NCBI GenBank assembly: GCA_025738555.1 | Contig: JAOVFP010000007.1 | Span: 1,984,001-2,048,000, forward strand | DNA length: 64,000 nt | Source of the DNA: Cyathus striatus | Taxonomy: Eukaryota; Basidiomycota; Agaricomycetes; Agaricales; Nidulariaceae | Reading direction: 5' to 3' | Shown here: positions 21,853 to 33,989 of the stretch, piece after piece | Numbering within the stretch: position 1 is the stretch's first letter | Layout of the letters: every line of letters starts with the position of its first letter | The notes under the pieces: generated by a model | Told to the model about the DNA's origin: nothing | The model's database searches: none | Seen by the model: only the letters and a program-made list of their open reading frames with translations | Program-made: the position numbers and the translations under genes

Positions 21853-22829
21853 CCTTCTGTCATATCCCGTATCACCTACCTCCAGACTCCTATGCCCTTA
21901 CTCCGCCTTTTCCTATTATTACTCCAGACTTTGATTACGTTCTTAATATTACTTATTGATTACTGTACATAGATTACTCTTGTTTCCTTTCTTCCGTTCT
22001 ACTGAGCTATCCCCTCAGTATTGTAGTATGAGGGGTGCCAGCCATTTTGATCATATAACAGCAGTGTTATATGATTGCTCCAATCAAATAAGCCATGCTA
22101 TTTTATGATTGGGATCATAAACAATCATTGAGGTTCTAATTGAATACTACTATTGTGTGAATCTATTAAATGATTGTGAGCAATCATTGATTGTTTCTAA
22201 TTGGATATTACTATTGTATGAATGGTTAGGTGATCATAAACAATCTCTGATTGTTTTTAATTGAATACTACTATTGTATGAATGTATTAGGTGATCATAG
22301 ACAATCATTGATTTATCTAATTGAATACTACTATTGTATAGATGCATTGGGTGATCATAGGCAATCATTGAAGTTCTAAATCAATATTACTATTGTATGA
22401 ATGTATTAAGTGATGATAAACAATCATTGATGTTTTCTAATCCAATATTAATATTGAATGGTGGTGAGGCAATCATAAACAATCATTGATTTTTTCTAAT
22501 TGAATATTATTATTGTATGAATGGTGAGGTGATCATAAACAATCATTGATCCTTACTAATTGAATATTAGTATGAATGGAGAGACAGTCATAAACAATCA
22601 TTGATTTTTTCTAATTGAATATTATTATTGTATGAATGGTGAGGTGATCATAAACAATCATTAATTTTAATAATTGAATATTAGTATGGATGGTTAGGCA
22701 ATTGTAAGCAATCATATATCACTTGTTATCCACTATTACCCTATCATGGTTTTCATTTGCATTATGTTTTTGATGCAAGTCACATGTTAAGTTTGTCATG
22801 TTCTCAATATACATCTCATTTGTCACATT

Positions 22830-23600
22830 TTGTGCATATTTCATAATATCAAAAGATTTCTGAAACTTATTATGACATGTAGAATATTTCAACTTTATTT
22901 ATCTTTCATAAGATATAACCACTTGAGCCAGTTATGTGTGTCTGGTTACCTGTATATCTATATCATTGTTCACATTACAGAACAGAAGTATCCAAAACTG
23001 CAGAATAAATTATTAAAGCAAGGAAACAAATATGTTCTTGCTAAATTGAAGGTTATAACATGGGATATTACAATTAGTAAATTATGGAAGTCAAACAGTA
23101 AGAAGCAACTAGAATGAAAAATGTAGTGTGTATGTAAGTTCATTGACATTTTACAATCAAGACTAGAGATATGATATAATGGTATTGAACTATGTAACTC
23201 TACATCACATCAAACTTACACATCTCAGTTATTAGATGATCATGATTCTTGTATCACTATTGGTTATACTGATATCTTCAATACACATTATTAAGTTGCA
23301 TATCTGCTTACTCTATATAACTACATGACAGTTTGCTTTATTGATACAGAGAGGTAATGTAAACTATCTCCACTCTTACTGATATTGTGTCACAATGTGG
23401 AGCAGGCAGATTGCCTGTACCATAGAATTGGGCTTATTTCTCTTTTTAATACTCAGCTCACTACCATTGTTCTGTACATATTTAAGTACAGTACATTACA
23501 TTCATTAAATAGAGGTGACTTTCCCTTGCTGGTACCTGTGGATATATGGATGTGCTATCAACTCACAAATTCTTTGTCTTAGAATTTCCTTCAACCCAGA
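22830..23600 (+). pseudogene. Remnant coding region shared by the two small KDZ-like elements
   Basis: Plus-strand frames give ITEQKYPKLQNKLL and KYVLAKLKVITWDI (22,975-23,080) and then EQADCLYHRIGLI...LLVPVDIWMCYQLTNSLS (23,395-23,582). The same words appear on the minus strand of element 2 (33,628-33,419 and about 33,150-32,960). Conservation between elements suggests a former protein of the family. I do not recognise the domain. Stops and frame breaks show it is not intact. Confidence 0.4.
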
Positions 23601-23939
23601 AACTTCTTCTATGACAATCAGGTTCACTTCAATACTGCTGTATGTGTTGATGTCTCTGATAAATGTTGCTTATCTTTGTACATGCATGGCTTAATCTTTG
23701 TGGTAAGCATATGACTACTAGCAGAATGAATCAGGTAACAACTCAGACAGCATCAGGAAGTGGTCCATGCACATACTATTGCTGAGTATCCATCTATTAA
23801 TATAGTTTTCAATTTGCCACCTATACTAAGAGCATGACAAGTGTTATACTTACAAAGTATAACAAATGTAATGCTGTGAGAAATGTAATGACACACATAG
23901 GACATGTAATGTGAATCAAAAGATTAATACCCAAGAAAG

Positions 23940-24345
23940 GCAAGATTTCAAAGCATGACAAATGTAAGAATGTGAAAAGTGTGACGAATGTGACGCGCGT
24001 GACACACATGAAAGCGTGACAAACATGAAGCGCGGGAATATATGTGACAATTGTGACACGCGAGAATGTATGTGACAAATGTGACGTGCGTGAAATATAT
24101 AACGCGTGGGAAATTTGTGACGCGCGGGAATATGTGTGACAATCGTGACGCGTGAGGAAAATGTGACGCGCGTGACTAACATAAAGCGCGGGAACATATG
24201 TAACAATTGTGACGCGCGAGACGAACGTGACACGTGGGAATATATGTGACTAACGTGACGTGCGGGAAATATGTAACGCGCGGGAAGATGTGTGACGCGT
24301 GGGAAGATGTGTCACAATCGTGACATGTGAGGAAATGTGACAAAT
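23940..24345. repeat. GTCACA/CGCG tandem array of element 1
   Basis: Degenerate 46-bp-class units of GTGACGCGCGGGAATATGTGTGACAA type. This is a CpG-rich island in otherwise CpG-poor DNA. Long frames across it encode only repeat peptides. Confidence 0.75.
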
Positions 24346-25537
24346 CCATACAATAGCCATTGATTGCTTACAATTGCCTAACCATCCATACTAATATTCA
24401 ATTATTAAAATTAATGATTGTTTATGATCACCTCACCATTCATACAATAATAATATTCAATTAGAAAAAATCAATGATTGTTTATGACTGTCTCTCCATT
24501 CATACTAATATTCAATTAGTAAGGATCAATGATTGTTTATGATCACCTCACCATTCATACAATAATAATATTCAATTAGAAAAAATCAATGATTGTTTAT
24601 GATTGCCTCACCACCATTCAATATTAATATTGGATTAGAAAACATCAATGATTGTTTATCATCACTTAATACATTCATACAATAGTAATATTGATTTAGA
24701 ACTTCAATGATTGCTTATGATCACCCAATGCATCTATACAATAGTAGTATTCAATTAGATAAATCAATGATTGTCTATGATCACCTAATACATTCATACA
24801 ATAGTAGTATTCAATTAAAAACAATCAGAGATTGTTTATGATCACCTAACCATTCATACAATAGTAATATCCAATTAGAAACAATCAATGATTGCTCACA
24901 ATCATTTAATAGATTCACACAATAGTAGTATTCAATTAGAACCTCAATGATTGTTTATGATCCCAATCATAAAATAGCATGGCTTATTTGATTGGAGCAA
25001 TCATATAACACTGTTGTTATATGATCAGAATGGCTGGCACTTATGGTAGTATACATCTCATAGTGAGTCACTTATCATTCTTAAGTGCACCACTATTAGT
25101 TTTACTTTACACTGCCATATGTGCTCACTTCTCTGACATGTTTTATTATGTTTAATTAGTTATAGTCTTCATTCTACGTACACCTACCCTGACCGTACTT
25201 CTCCGCTGGCCTTGGCCAGCAGCCTTTACTTACTCCAAGTCTCCAGTATTTAAGTAGCACTCGATTTGTACTTAGTCTACGGTTTTGTATTGAACTACAT
25301 CCTCACCCTTCAGTCTGACTTGAGTTACACCTCTCATCTTCTCATCTCTCGTCTTCTCTGAAGGGCTTGCCCTTACTCCGAAATACAGGACCAGGAATTC
25401 CAGGGGTGCAGCACATAAGCTGAAGCCAAAGTCCTACCCCCTGAGTTCTTGTTCTCCGCTTTCATCTCGTACTCACCCTTGCTTCTCCGCAGTCACCCCC
25501 TTGTACTCCGCTGCCAAGTCAGGCTAGGGGCACGGAC

Positions 25538-27295
25538 ATGACAGTATACGAAACTACCACCTTGGATTCCTCTCATAACACCTTTCTTTCTCTCATGGCT
25601 ACCCACATGCAGATTCAGACTGCACATGCTAGGAGCCATGAACAGCAGCAAAATGATGTGTGCTGTAGCAATCGTCTAGCTGCTCAGCAAGCCCATGAAC
25701 ATAACACTGCTAACACACCTCATTGTGTTGACTCTGTGCCGCCTCTCTCTCAGCAGAATGCCCCACCCTCAGCTAGTGCTCTAGTTTCTGGAGGAATTAC
25801 CTCCACTCATCGTGCAGCTTGTGAACTTCAGCTGGTTCACAGCAATCAACTACATGCACCACACCCAATTCCATTGAGCGTTTCTTACGACCCCACCCTT
25901 ACCCCCACTGCATCCATAGAACCAGTGGATACTCAACTACCTCTGGAAGGTGTAGCTGCATGCCAGCAGCAAATACCCACAGCCCATTCACCACCTGCCC
26001 AACAGCCTGTAGCTTCAGGCAGTGGAGGACTTCCTCTGCTACCACCTTCCTCCACTGGCAATTCTGCTGGAGTTGGAAATGGCATACCTCCAGACAATGC
26101 TGGAGATGATGGTGATGACTCTGAAGATGATGGTAATGGTTCCGGAGATGATGATCAAGGAGATGACAATCAAGGGGACGATGATGAGCAGGCAGGTGCT
26201 GGTGGCAATGGTCCTGGCGGACCAAATGGCCCTGGAGGTCCTCCCTCTAATCCTCCCTCCAATTCTCCCTCGGAACCTCCTTCAAGGCCTCCCTCCAGGG
26301 ATGCCTACCACAACCCTCGTCGCCCAACTGCAAGACCCCACTACAATTTCACCCGGGATGAAATCCTGGAAATAGTGGCCTCTGTGGCAGGTTATTTTGC
26401 CCTGCCACCACCACCTCCACCACCTCCTCCTCCCGTTCGGGAGAAGAAGGTTAACCAGCTGGACAACTTCAATGGCTCCAACACGCTTAAGCTGGAGCCC
26501 TTCATTACACAAGTCCGCTTGGTGTTCCGGAACAACCCCCAGTTGTACCCGGATGACGCATCTAAAGTCAACTACGCGTTGACTTTCCTCCGTGGCTCAG
26601 CAAGCAATCTGTTTGCCACTCATCTCAATGATGATGCATATGAGCCGTGGATGGATTCATGGGGCTACTTCATTCAGCTCCTCCATACTCATTTTGGCCA
26701 TACCAACCCTGTTGGTGAGGCTGAAATCCGCATATTCTCCCTCCACATGGAGGATAACCAGTGTCTCACTATATACAAGATCAAGTTTAATAAGTATGCA
26801 GCCCTCTTGCCTTGGGACGATGCTGCCCTCAACTTGGCATACTACTGTGGCCTTTGTCCTCGTCTGAAGGACACTCTCTCTCATCGAGAGCAAGGCCGGC
26901 CTACGACCCTTGCCAGGACTAAGAAGGTAGCCCAGGGCTATGATCAGAGGCATTGGGAGCGCAATACCAAGCGCAATATTGAGGAGAAGCACAGCAAGTC
27001 TGCTGCCAAGTCTTTGGAGAAGCCCAAGGGCAATCAGAATTCGAAGTCAACTTCGAATTCTTCCTCCTCCTCCAAGACTCCATCCTCCTCTACCTCCTCC
27101 TCTGCCTCTTCTACCTCTGCTTTGTCCTCGAGGAAACCCAAGAACAAGCAAAAGCAGAACCAGTCCAAGGCACCAGACTTGACTGGGAAGCTTGGTTCTG
27201 ATGGGAAGCTCACCCTGGAAGAACATAAACATCACCTGGACCAGAAGCTTTGCCTATTCTGTGGCAACGCCGGTCATCAAGCCAAGGACTGCTGA
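25538..27295 (+). CDS. gag: Gag polyprotein of the gypsy element
   Basis: A 585-residue frame starts at the ATG overlapping the last bases of the LTR; a later ATG is possible. A Gln/Pro/Ser-rich N-terminus is followed by an acidic Asp/Gly stretch (about residues 188-220), a proline run (about 292-301), and then a retrotransposon gag capsid-like domain (VNQLDNFNGS to LPWDDAALNLAYYCGL). A Ser-rich linker follows, and a CX2CX4HX4C zinc knuckle (CLFCGNAGHQAKDC) ends the protein. Gag forms the cytoplasmic particle and packages the element RNA. The TGA right after the knuckle is in a CGA-like context, and homologous sequence (KAASAAKAHVATAT) continues in frame, so the stop may be a mutation. Confidence 0.9.
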   Translation: MTVYETTTLDSSHNTFLSLMATHMQIQTAHARSHEQQQNDVCCSNRLAAQQAHEHNTANTPHCVDSVPPLSQQNAPPSASALVSGGITSTHRAACELQLVHSNQLHAPHPIPLSVSYDPTLTPTASIEPVDTQLPLEGVAACQQQIPTAHSPPAQQPVASGSGGLPLLPPSSTGNSAGVGNGIPPDNAGDDGDDSEDDGNGSGDDDQGDDNQGDDDEQAGAGGNGPGGPNGPGGPPSNPPSNSPSEPPSRPPSRDAYHNPRRPTARPHYNFTRDEILEIVASVAGYFALPPPPPPPPPPVREKKVNQLDNFNGSNTLKLEPFITQVRLVFRNNPQLYPDDASKVNYALTFLRGSASNLFATHLNDDAYEPWMDSWGYFIQLLHTHFGHTNPVGEAEIRIFSLHMEDNQCLTIYKIKFNKYAALLPWDDAALNLAYYCGLCPRLKDTLSHREQGRPTTLARTKKVAQGYDQRHWERNTKRNIEEKHSKSAAKSLEKPKGNQNSKSTSNSSSSSKTPSSSTSSSASSTSALSSRKPKNKQKQNQSKAPDLTGKLGSDGKLTLEEHKHHLDQKLCLFCGNAGHQAKDC

Positions 27296-30289
27296 AAGGC
27301 AGCCTCTGCCGCCAAAGCCCATGTGGCCACTGCTACCTCTACTGAGGCAACTCCCTCGGTGAACTCGGCTGAGAGTTCGAAAAAATAGAGAGCGGCTCCA
27401 GTGACTCCGCACAGGCTGAGGGCCGCGTTAATCTCTCCTGTGCACCTAAGGAAATAAGACTAAATGCATCCGCTCTTTATGATCCCCAAGCTGTAAATAT
27501 TCCTTTGACTTTGTTTTCTCCAGCTGCGCTGGATATGCCTCTTTCCTTCCTTTCACTCATCGATTCTGGTTCAACCCATTGTTTTGCTGACTTGTCGTTT
27601 GTGAGGGAGCACAACCTCCCCACAACTCCGGTCCCTCCCATTGCACTGAAACTTTTTGATGGTACCTCTAACTCCATACTTACAGAGAGTACATTATTAT
27701 CTGTAACGTTTCCTACTGGTGAATGCATGGATATTTCATTCTATGTAACTCTGCTTGATTCTTCCTGCTCTGTGGTATTAGGATTTAACTGGCTCTCCCA
27801 ACACAATTCATTGATTGACTGGACTGAGAGACGTATACTTGGCTTCCAAACCCCAGATCTAGGAGAATCTTCTCCATCTTTGTCGACACCTGCACTGAAG
27901 GCATCTGCCTCCTTGCAAACCCCTCCATCACCAGCTTTGTCTTCTGTTCCTCTGTTGGACAATAGTCCACCTCCTAGTATCTCGCTTATTAACGCTGCAG
28001 CTTTTCTCCAAGCTAGTAAGCTCGCAGGCTCGCAGATGTTTAGGATACAGGTTGGTGCCATAGTTTCAGCTTCTGCCACTGCTATGGCTGCAGAAGCCGT
28101 GGACCTTTCTAGTATTTCTCCGGAATACCATGAGTTCACTGACGTCTTCAGCAAAACATGAGCAGACACTCTTGCTCCGCATCGCCCTTATGATCTCCGG
28201 ATCAACTTGGAGGAAGGTACGTCTCCTCCAGTCGGTACTGTGTATTCACTCTTGCAGTCCAAGTTGGCCTCTCTACGAGAGTTCATCGACAAACATCTCT
28301 GGATTGGCTTCATCCATCCTTCTTGTTCTCCACACGGAGCACCTGTGCTCTTTGTCCGGAAGAAAGATGGATCCCTTCGACTCTGTGTCGATTTCCATGG
28401 GCTCAATGCAATCTCCAAAAAGGATCGATACCCCCTTCCCCTTATTTCCGACCTCCTTGACTCTCCTCGCAAGGCTAGAATCTACACCAAGATTGATCTC
28501 CGCCATGCTTACCACTTAGTCCGCATCGCTGATGGAGATGAGTGGAAGACCGCTTTTCGCACTCGCTATGGCTTGTTTGAATGGCTAGTTATGCCTTTTG
28601 GACTTACCAATGCACCTGCGGCTTTCCAATGTTTCATGAATGACATCTTCAAGGACATGCTCGATGTGTGCGTTACAGTCTACCTTGACAATATACTAAT
28701 CTACTCCAATAGTCTCAAGGAGCACAAACAGCACATTAAAGAAGTCCTCAAGTGTTTACGCCAACATGGGCTCTATGCCCGGGCAGACAAGTGTGAATTC
28801 CACACTGAATCTGTCGAGTACTTAGGTTACATCCTTTCTCCAGGCGGCCTCACTATGTCCCAGAATAAAGTCCAAACCATTAGGGATTGGCCCAAACCTA
28901 AGAAGGTCAAAGACGTTCAGTCTTTCCTTGGGTTTGCTAACTTCTATAGGTGCTTTATCCAACACTACTCTGATATAGTAGTGCCACTCACTCGTCTTAC
29001 CCGCAAGGGTTTGAAGTGGGACTTTTCTCCGGCTTGCTGTTTGGCATTCGAGAAACTGAAGGACGCCTTCACTACAGCCCCTGTACTCACTCATTGGGTC
29101 CCTGATGCCCAGATCATTGTAGAGACTGATGCCTCCGACTATGCTCTTGGAGCAATCCTCTCTATTGTTGCTGACGATGGTGATATTCACCCCATTGCAT
29201 TCCATTCCCATACCTTCACTGCTCCTGAACTGAATTACAACACCCACAACAAGGAACTCCTGGCTATTTTTGAAGCTTTTCATGTCTGGCGACACTACTT
29301 GGAAGGTTCTGGTACTCCAGTTGATGTGGTTACTGATCATAAAAACTTAGAGTATTTCTCTACCACCAAGATTCTCACTCACCGTCAGGCTCGTTGGTCA
29401 GAGTACCTGTCTCAGTTCAATCTGGTTATTCATTTCTGCCCAGGGAAACTTGGTGCGAAACCTGACACTTTAACTAGATGATGGGACATCTACCCTAAAG
29501 GGGGGAATAACGACTATGCCAAAGTTAATCCTCACAATTTTCACCGTGTTTTTACCCAAGAACAGCTCATCGCCTCTATCCGTGCCACCACACTCCTTCA
29601 TCCTGTTCTCCATGCCAGCATCATCATGGATGTTGAGCAACTCCACCACGACATCCTCACTGCCCAACCCCTAGACACTGTCGCATCCATCCACCTTCAC
29701 AATCCTACTAATCATTGGTCTGTCAGTTCAGATGGCTTACTCTGCCTCAACAACCGGATTTATGTCCCAGATGACGATTCTCTCTGCCTTTGCATTGTCC
29801 AGTACAAACACAATCATTTACTTGCCAGACATCCTGGTCAGAACAAGACTTTGGATAATATTCGATGGGAATATACTTGGCCTGGACTTCGTACTTATGT
29901 CAAGGACTATTGTAAGTCTTGCACCACCTGCTTACAGTCTAAACTACAGCATCACCGTCCCTACAGTACCTTGAAGCAACTCCCTATTCCGGAGCGCCCA
30001 TGGAACTCTATATCTATGGACTTCATTGAAACACTTCCCATCTCTGGATTTGATAAGTACAATTCAATCCTAGTTATTGTTGACTGCCTTAGCAAGCAAG
30101 CTATATTCATCCCTTGCCATAACACCAGTACTTCTGCCCAGCTTGCTAAGCTCTTTGTCATGCATGTATTCTCTAAGCACAGTGTTCCCAGCCACATTAC
30201 CTCTGATCGTGGTTCGGAGTTCATCTCCCACTTCTTCTGGTCTCTTGGTAAGGTTCTTGATATCAACCTACACTTTACCTCTGGATATT
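27296..30289 (+). pseudogene. pol: Pol polyprotein, first part: protease, RT, RNase H, integrase N-half
   Basis: The protease motif SLIDSGSTHCF lies near 27,555. Reverse transcriptase follows from 28,162 (LRLCVDFHGLNAISKKDRYP, LVMPFGLTNAPAAFQCFMN, YLDNILIYS). RNase H lies near 29,100-29,350 (ETDASDYALGAIL, NKELLAIFEAF). Integrase has an HHCC finger (HNHLLARH...CKSCTTC) and the catalytic Asp residues in SMDFIETLP and SDRGSEF. In-frame TGA codons at 28,159 and 29,479 split it, and other stops precede the protease. The RT active site reads YLDN (28,681-28,692) instead of YxDD, which should abolish polymerisation. The frame ends at TSGY, where a 29 kb insertion begins; coding resumes at 59,279. 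Confidence 0.93.
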
Positions 30290-30292
30290 CCC

Positions 30293-30310
30293 ACTACCTT
30301 TTAAGGTAGT
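30293..30310. repeat. Terminal hairpin ACTACCTT-TT-AAGGTAGT
   Basis: A perfect 8-bp stem with a 2-nt spacer sits at the left end of the composite insertion. It may be part of a transposase recognition site. Short inverted repeats also arise by chance. Confidence 0.5.
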
Positions 30311-30964
30311 TGGGTTATAGGGACGTCTGATTTCCCTATAAGGCGATTTACAGGTTTGTGAACGGGATCTCAACCTGATTGGTTGGAGCCTGTGACAATT
30401 CTGTGACCGCTGTCAAATTCAGTCGTCTCAGATCCTCTCGCTGTTTTTTGTATTCAGATAGTGTGAGGGTTAACATCTGTCGCTCTTCGCCATGTACTGA
30501 AGCACTGCTACCACCACATTATCGTATCTCCACTGTGTCTACACCCATCTCCTTCTCCCCAGCGTCATGAGTACGTGATATCGGACTATTCTTACTATAA
30601 ATGAACTTATATATGCTCATACGACATAAGAAGGGGAAGAAGGGAAGAATGGGCAGTAAAGGAGTCTAGCGCAGAGGCCACCGCATCTACCAAAGTTGAT
30701 TCAACAGACACCCTTTCAGATGAGAGAAGAGATCCTCCTGTTGTAAAGCCAGTGATGCCAGTGCGAAAGTTACTCCCTATGGACTTGAACTTCGTCCCCC
30801 CATCAGCACGAGTAGTCCCCACTGCTCCCTAAGTATGTCACTTTGCCAGAATACAAAGTGTGGAACTTGCCTCAGTTCCTGAGGAGGGGTGCCAGCCATT
30901 TTGATCATATAACAGCAGTGTTATATGATTGCCCCAATTGAATAAGCCATGCCATTTTATGATT

Positions 30965-32205
30965 GGGATCATAAACAATCATTGATTTGTTCTAATTGAA
31001 TATTACTGTTGTATGGTTGTATTAGATGATCATAGGCAATCATTGATCTGTTCTAATTGAATTTTACTATTGTATGGTTGTATTAGGTGATCATAGGCAA
31101 TCACTTATATGTTCTAATTGAATATTACCATTATATGGTTGAATTAGGTGATCATAGACAATCCCTTATTTTTTCTAATTGAATATTACTATTGTATAGT
31201 TGTATTAGATGATCATTGACAATCATTGATTTGTTCTAATTGAATTTTACTATTGTATAGTTGTATATGGTGATCATTGACAATCATTGATTTATTCTAA
31301 TTGAATTTTACTATTGTATGGTTGTATAAGGTGATCATAGACAATCATTGGTTTGTTCTGATTGAATTTTACTATTGTATGGTTGTATTATGTGATCATT
31401 AGATGATCATAGACAATCATTTATCTGTTCTAATTGAATATTAATATTCTATGGTTGCATTAGGTGATCATAAACAATCATTTACTTGTTCTAATTGAAT
31501 ATTACTATTATATGATTGTAATAGGTGATCATTGACAATCATTGATTTGTTCTAATTGAATATCACTATTGTATGGTTGTATTAGGTGATCATAGACAAT
31601 CATTGATTTGTTCTAATTGAATTATTGTATGAATGTATTAAATGATCATAAGCAATCATTGATTGTTTCTAATTGGATATTACTATTGTATGGATGGCTA
31701 GGTGATCATAAACAATCACTGATTGTTTTTAATTGAATACTACTATTGTATGAATGTATTAGGTGATCATAGACAATCATTGATTTATCTAATTGAATAT
31801 TAGTATGAATGGAGAGGCAATCATAAACAATCATTGATTTTTTCTAATTGAATATTATTATTGTATGAATGGTGAGGTGATCATAAACAATCATTAATCC
31901 TTACTATTTGAATATTAGTATGAATGGAGAGACAATCATAAACAATCATTGATTTTTTCTAATTGAGTATTATTATTGTATGAATGGTGAGGTGATCATA
32001 AACAATCATTGATTTTTACTAATTGAATATTAGTATGGATGGTTAGGCAATCATAAACAATCATTGATTTTTACTAATTGAATATTAGTATGGATGGTTA
32101 GGCAATCATAAACAATCATTGATCTTCACTAATTGAATATTAGTATGGATGGCTAGGCAATCATAAGCAATCAATGATAACTACTAATTGGATATTGCTA
32201 TTGTA
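30965..32205 (+). repeat. Left ~60-bp repeat array of element 2
   Basis: About 20 units of the pattern GATCATARACAATCATTGAT, TTTKTTCTAATTGAATATTA and CTATTGTATGGTTGTATTAG. The right array (34,745-35,990) is its inverted counterpart, nearly unit for unit. Translation frames across the arrays are artefacts. Confidence 0.9.
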
Positions 32206-32209
32206 TGGA

Positions 32210-32620
32210 TTTGTCACATTTCCTCACATGTCACAATTGTGACACATCTTCCCACTTGTCACATATTTCCCGCACGTCACATTAGTCACATATATTCCCG
32301 CGCTTCATATTAGTCACACGCGTCACGCTTTTTATGCATGTCACAATTGTCACATATATTCCCGCGCTTCATGTTTGTCACACGCGTCACGATTGTCACA
32401 CATATTCCCGCGCCTCATGTTTGTCACACGCGTCACGATTGTCACACATATTCCCGCGCCTCATATATTTCCTGCGCTTCACACATTTCTTGTGCATCGC
32501 ATATTTCCCACGCATCACATATTTCCCACGCGTCACGCTTTTCACGCGCGTCACACTTTAGCGCTCGTCATGCTTTTCACATTCTTTCATTTGTCATGCT
32601 TTGAAATCTTGCCTTTCTTG
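32210..32620. repeat. GTCACA/CGCG array, left arm of element 2
   Basis: 46-bp-class units such as GTCACACATATTCCCGCGCC followed by TCATGTTTGTCACACGCGTC. The inverted and longer partner is at 33,990-34,740. The array is enriched in CGCG and ACGCGT compared with flanking DNA. Confidence 0.85.
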
Positions 32621-32959
32621 GGTATTAATCTTTTGATTCACATTACATGTCCTATGTGTGTCATTACATTTCTCACAGCATTACATTTGTTATGCTTTGT
32701 AAGTATAACACTTGTCATGCTCTTAGTATAGGTGGCAAATTGAAAACTAAATTAATAGATGGATACTCAGCAATAGTATGTGCATGGACCACTTCCTGAT
32801 GCTGTCTGAGTAGTTACCTGATTCATACTGCCAGTAGTCATATGCTTATCACAAAGATTGAGCCATACATGTACAAGGATAAGCAACATTTATCAGAGAC
32901 ATCAACACATACAGCAGTATAGGAGTGAACCTGATTGTCATGGAAGATGTTTCTGAATT

Positions 32960-33630
32960 GAAGGAAATTCTAAGACAAAGAATTTGTGAGTTGATAGCAC
33001 ATCCATATATCCACAGGTACTAGTAAAGGAAAGTCACCTATATTTAATGAATGTAATGTACTGTACTAAAATAGGTACAGAATAATGGTAGTGAGCTGAG
33101 TATCAAAAAGAGAAATAAGCCCAATTCTACATTGTGTCACAATATCAGTAAGAGTGGAGATAGTTTACATTACCTCTCTGTATCAATAAAGCAAACTGTC
33201 ATGTAGTTATATAGAGTAAGCAGATATATGACTCAATAATGTGTATTGAAGATATCAGTATAACCAATAGTGATACAAGAATCATGATCATCTAATGTTT
33301 GAGATGTGTAAGTTTGATGTGATGTAGAGTTACATAGTTCAATACCATTATATCATATCTCTAGTCTTGATTGTAAAATGTCAATGAACTTACATACACA
33401 CTACATTTTTCATTCTAGTTACTTCTTACTTTTAGACTTCCATAATTTACTAATTTTAATATCCCATGTTATAACCTTCAATTTAGCAAGAACATATTTG
33501 TTTCCTTGCTTTAATAATTTATTCTGCAGTTTTGGATACTTCTGTTCTGTAATGTGAACAATGATATAGATATACAGGTAACCAGACACACATAACTGGC
33601 TCAAGTTGTTATATCTTATGACAGACAAAC
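32960..33630 (-). pseudogene. Remnant coding region of element 2 (homologue of 22,830-23,600)
   Basis: The minus strand encodes NLSQLCVSGYLYIYIIVHIT, KYPKLQNKLLKQGNKYVLA and KVITWDIKISKLWKSKSKK at 33,628-33,419, nearly identical to element 1. The second conserved block, around LLVPVDIWMCYQLTNS-type sequence, lies near 33,000. Interrupted and of unknown function. Confidence 0.4.
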
Positions 33631-33989
33631 AAAGTCAAAATGTTCTACATGTCATAATAAGTTCCAAAAATCATGTGATCTTATGAAGTATGCACAAAAT
33701 GTGACAAATGAGATGCATATTGAGAACATGACAAACTTGACATGTGACTTGCATCAAAAACATAATGCAAATGAAAACCATGATAGGATGATAGTGGATA
33801 ACAAGTGATATGCTGAGTATTCCCCAGTTCACATAGTTTCAAATTTAGATATGTTGTCAATATCAAGGGCCAAATTAGATTACTGAGCTGTGAAAATTGT
33901 GGCAAATGTAACATGTGAAAAGAGCATGATGAGTGACACACATAGAACATGTAATATGAATCAAAAGATTAATACCCAAGAAAGGCAGG

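Larger units (their letters stand above)
22023..25052. mobile_element. KDZ-like non-autonomous element 1 (3.0 kb)
   Basis: The element (22,030-25,045) is flanked by GTAGTAT on both sides. Its left end is GAGGGGTGCCAGCC and its right end is GGCTGGCACTTATG. The TIRs continue as TGATCATATAAC and GTTATATGATTG, over about 100 bp with few mismatches. Inside are inverted arrays of a ~60 bp repeat (22,110-22,725 and 24,345-24,985), a short GTCACA/CGCG repeat block on the right (23,940-24,345) and a central unique region. It shares end motifs with the 18.5 kb KDZ element but has no transposase, so it is presumably mobilised in trans. It inserted into the gypsy LTR, so it is younger than the gypsy insertion. 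Confidence 0.85.
21858..25543 (+). repeat. 5' LTR of the gypsy element, split by a KDZ-like insertion
   Basis: It begins TGTCATATCC and ends GGACATGACA. The halves 21,858-22,029 and 25,053-25,543 together match the 653 bp 3' LTR. The gap is exactly the 22,030-25,045 element plus one copy of GTAGTAT. Compared with the 3' LTR there is a ~10 bp indel near 25,145, and nearly all substitutions are at CpG sites. Confidence 0.93.

Noticed and set aside
23821..24233. Open frames rich in SHIFPR/VTIVTH peptides in element 1 (and 32,334-32,731, 33,875-34,620 in element 2)
   Set aside because: They are read-outs of the GTCACA/CGCG tandem repeats in several frames and on both strands, with no start context, and the peptides only repeat the DNA unit.
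25544..25565. tRNA primer binding site directly after the 5' LTR
   Set aside because: The sequence GTATACGAAACTACC does not match a tRNA 3' end that I can recall with confidence. Self-priming is possible but not shown.
26022..26375. Alternative plus-strand frame inside gag
   Set aside because: Shadow frame over the Asp/Gly/Pro-rich part of gag. Met/Leu-rich peptides reflect the repeat codons of the real frame.
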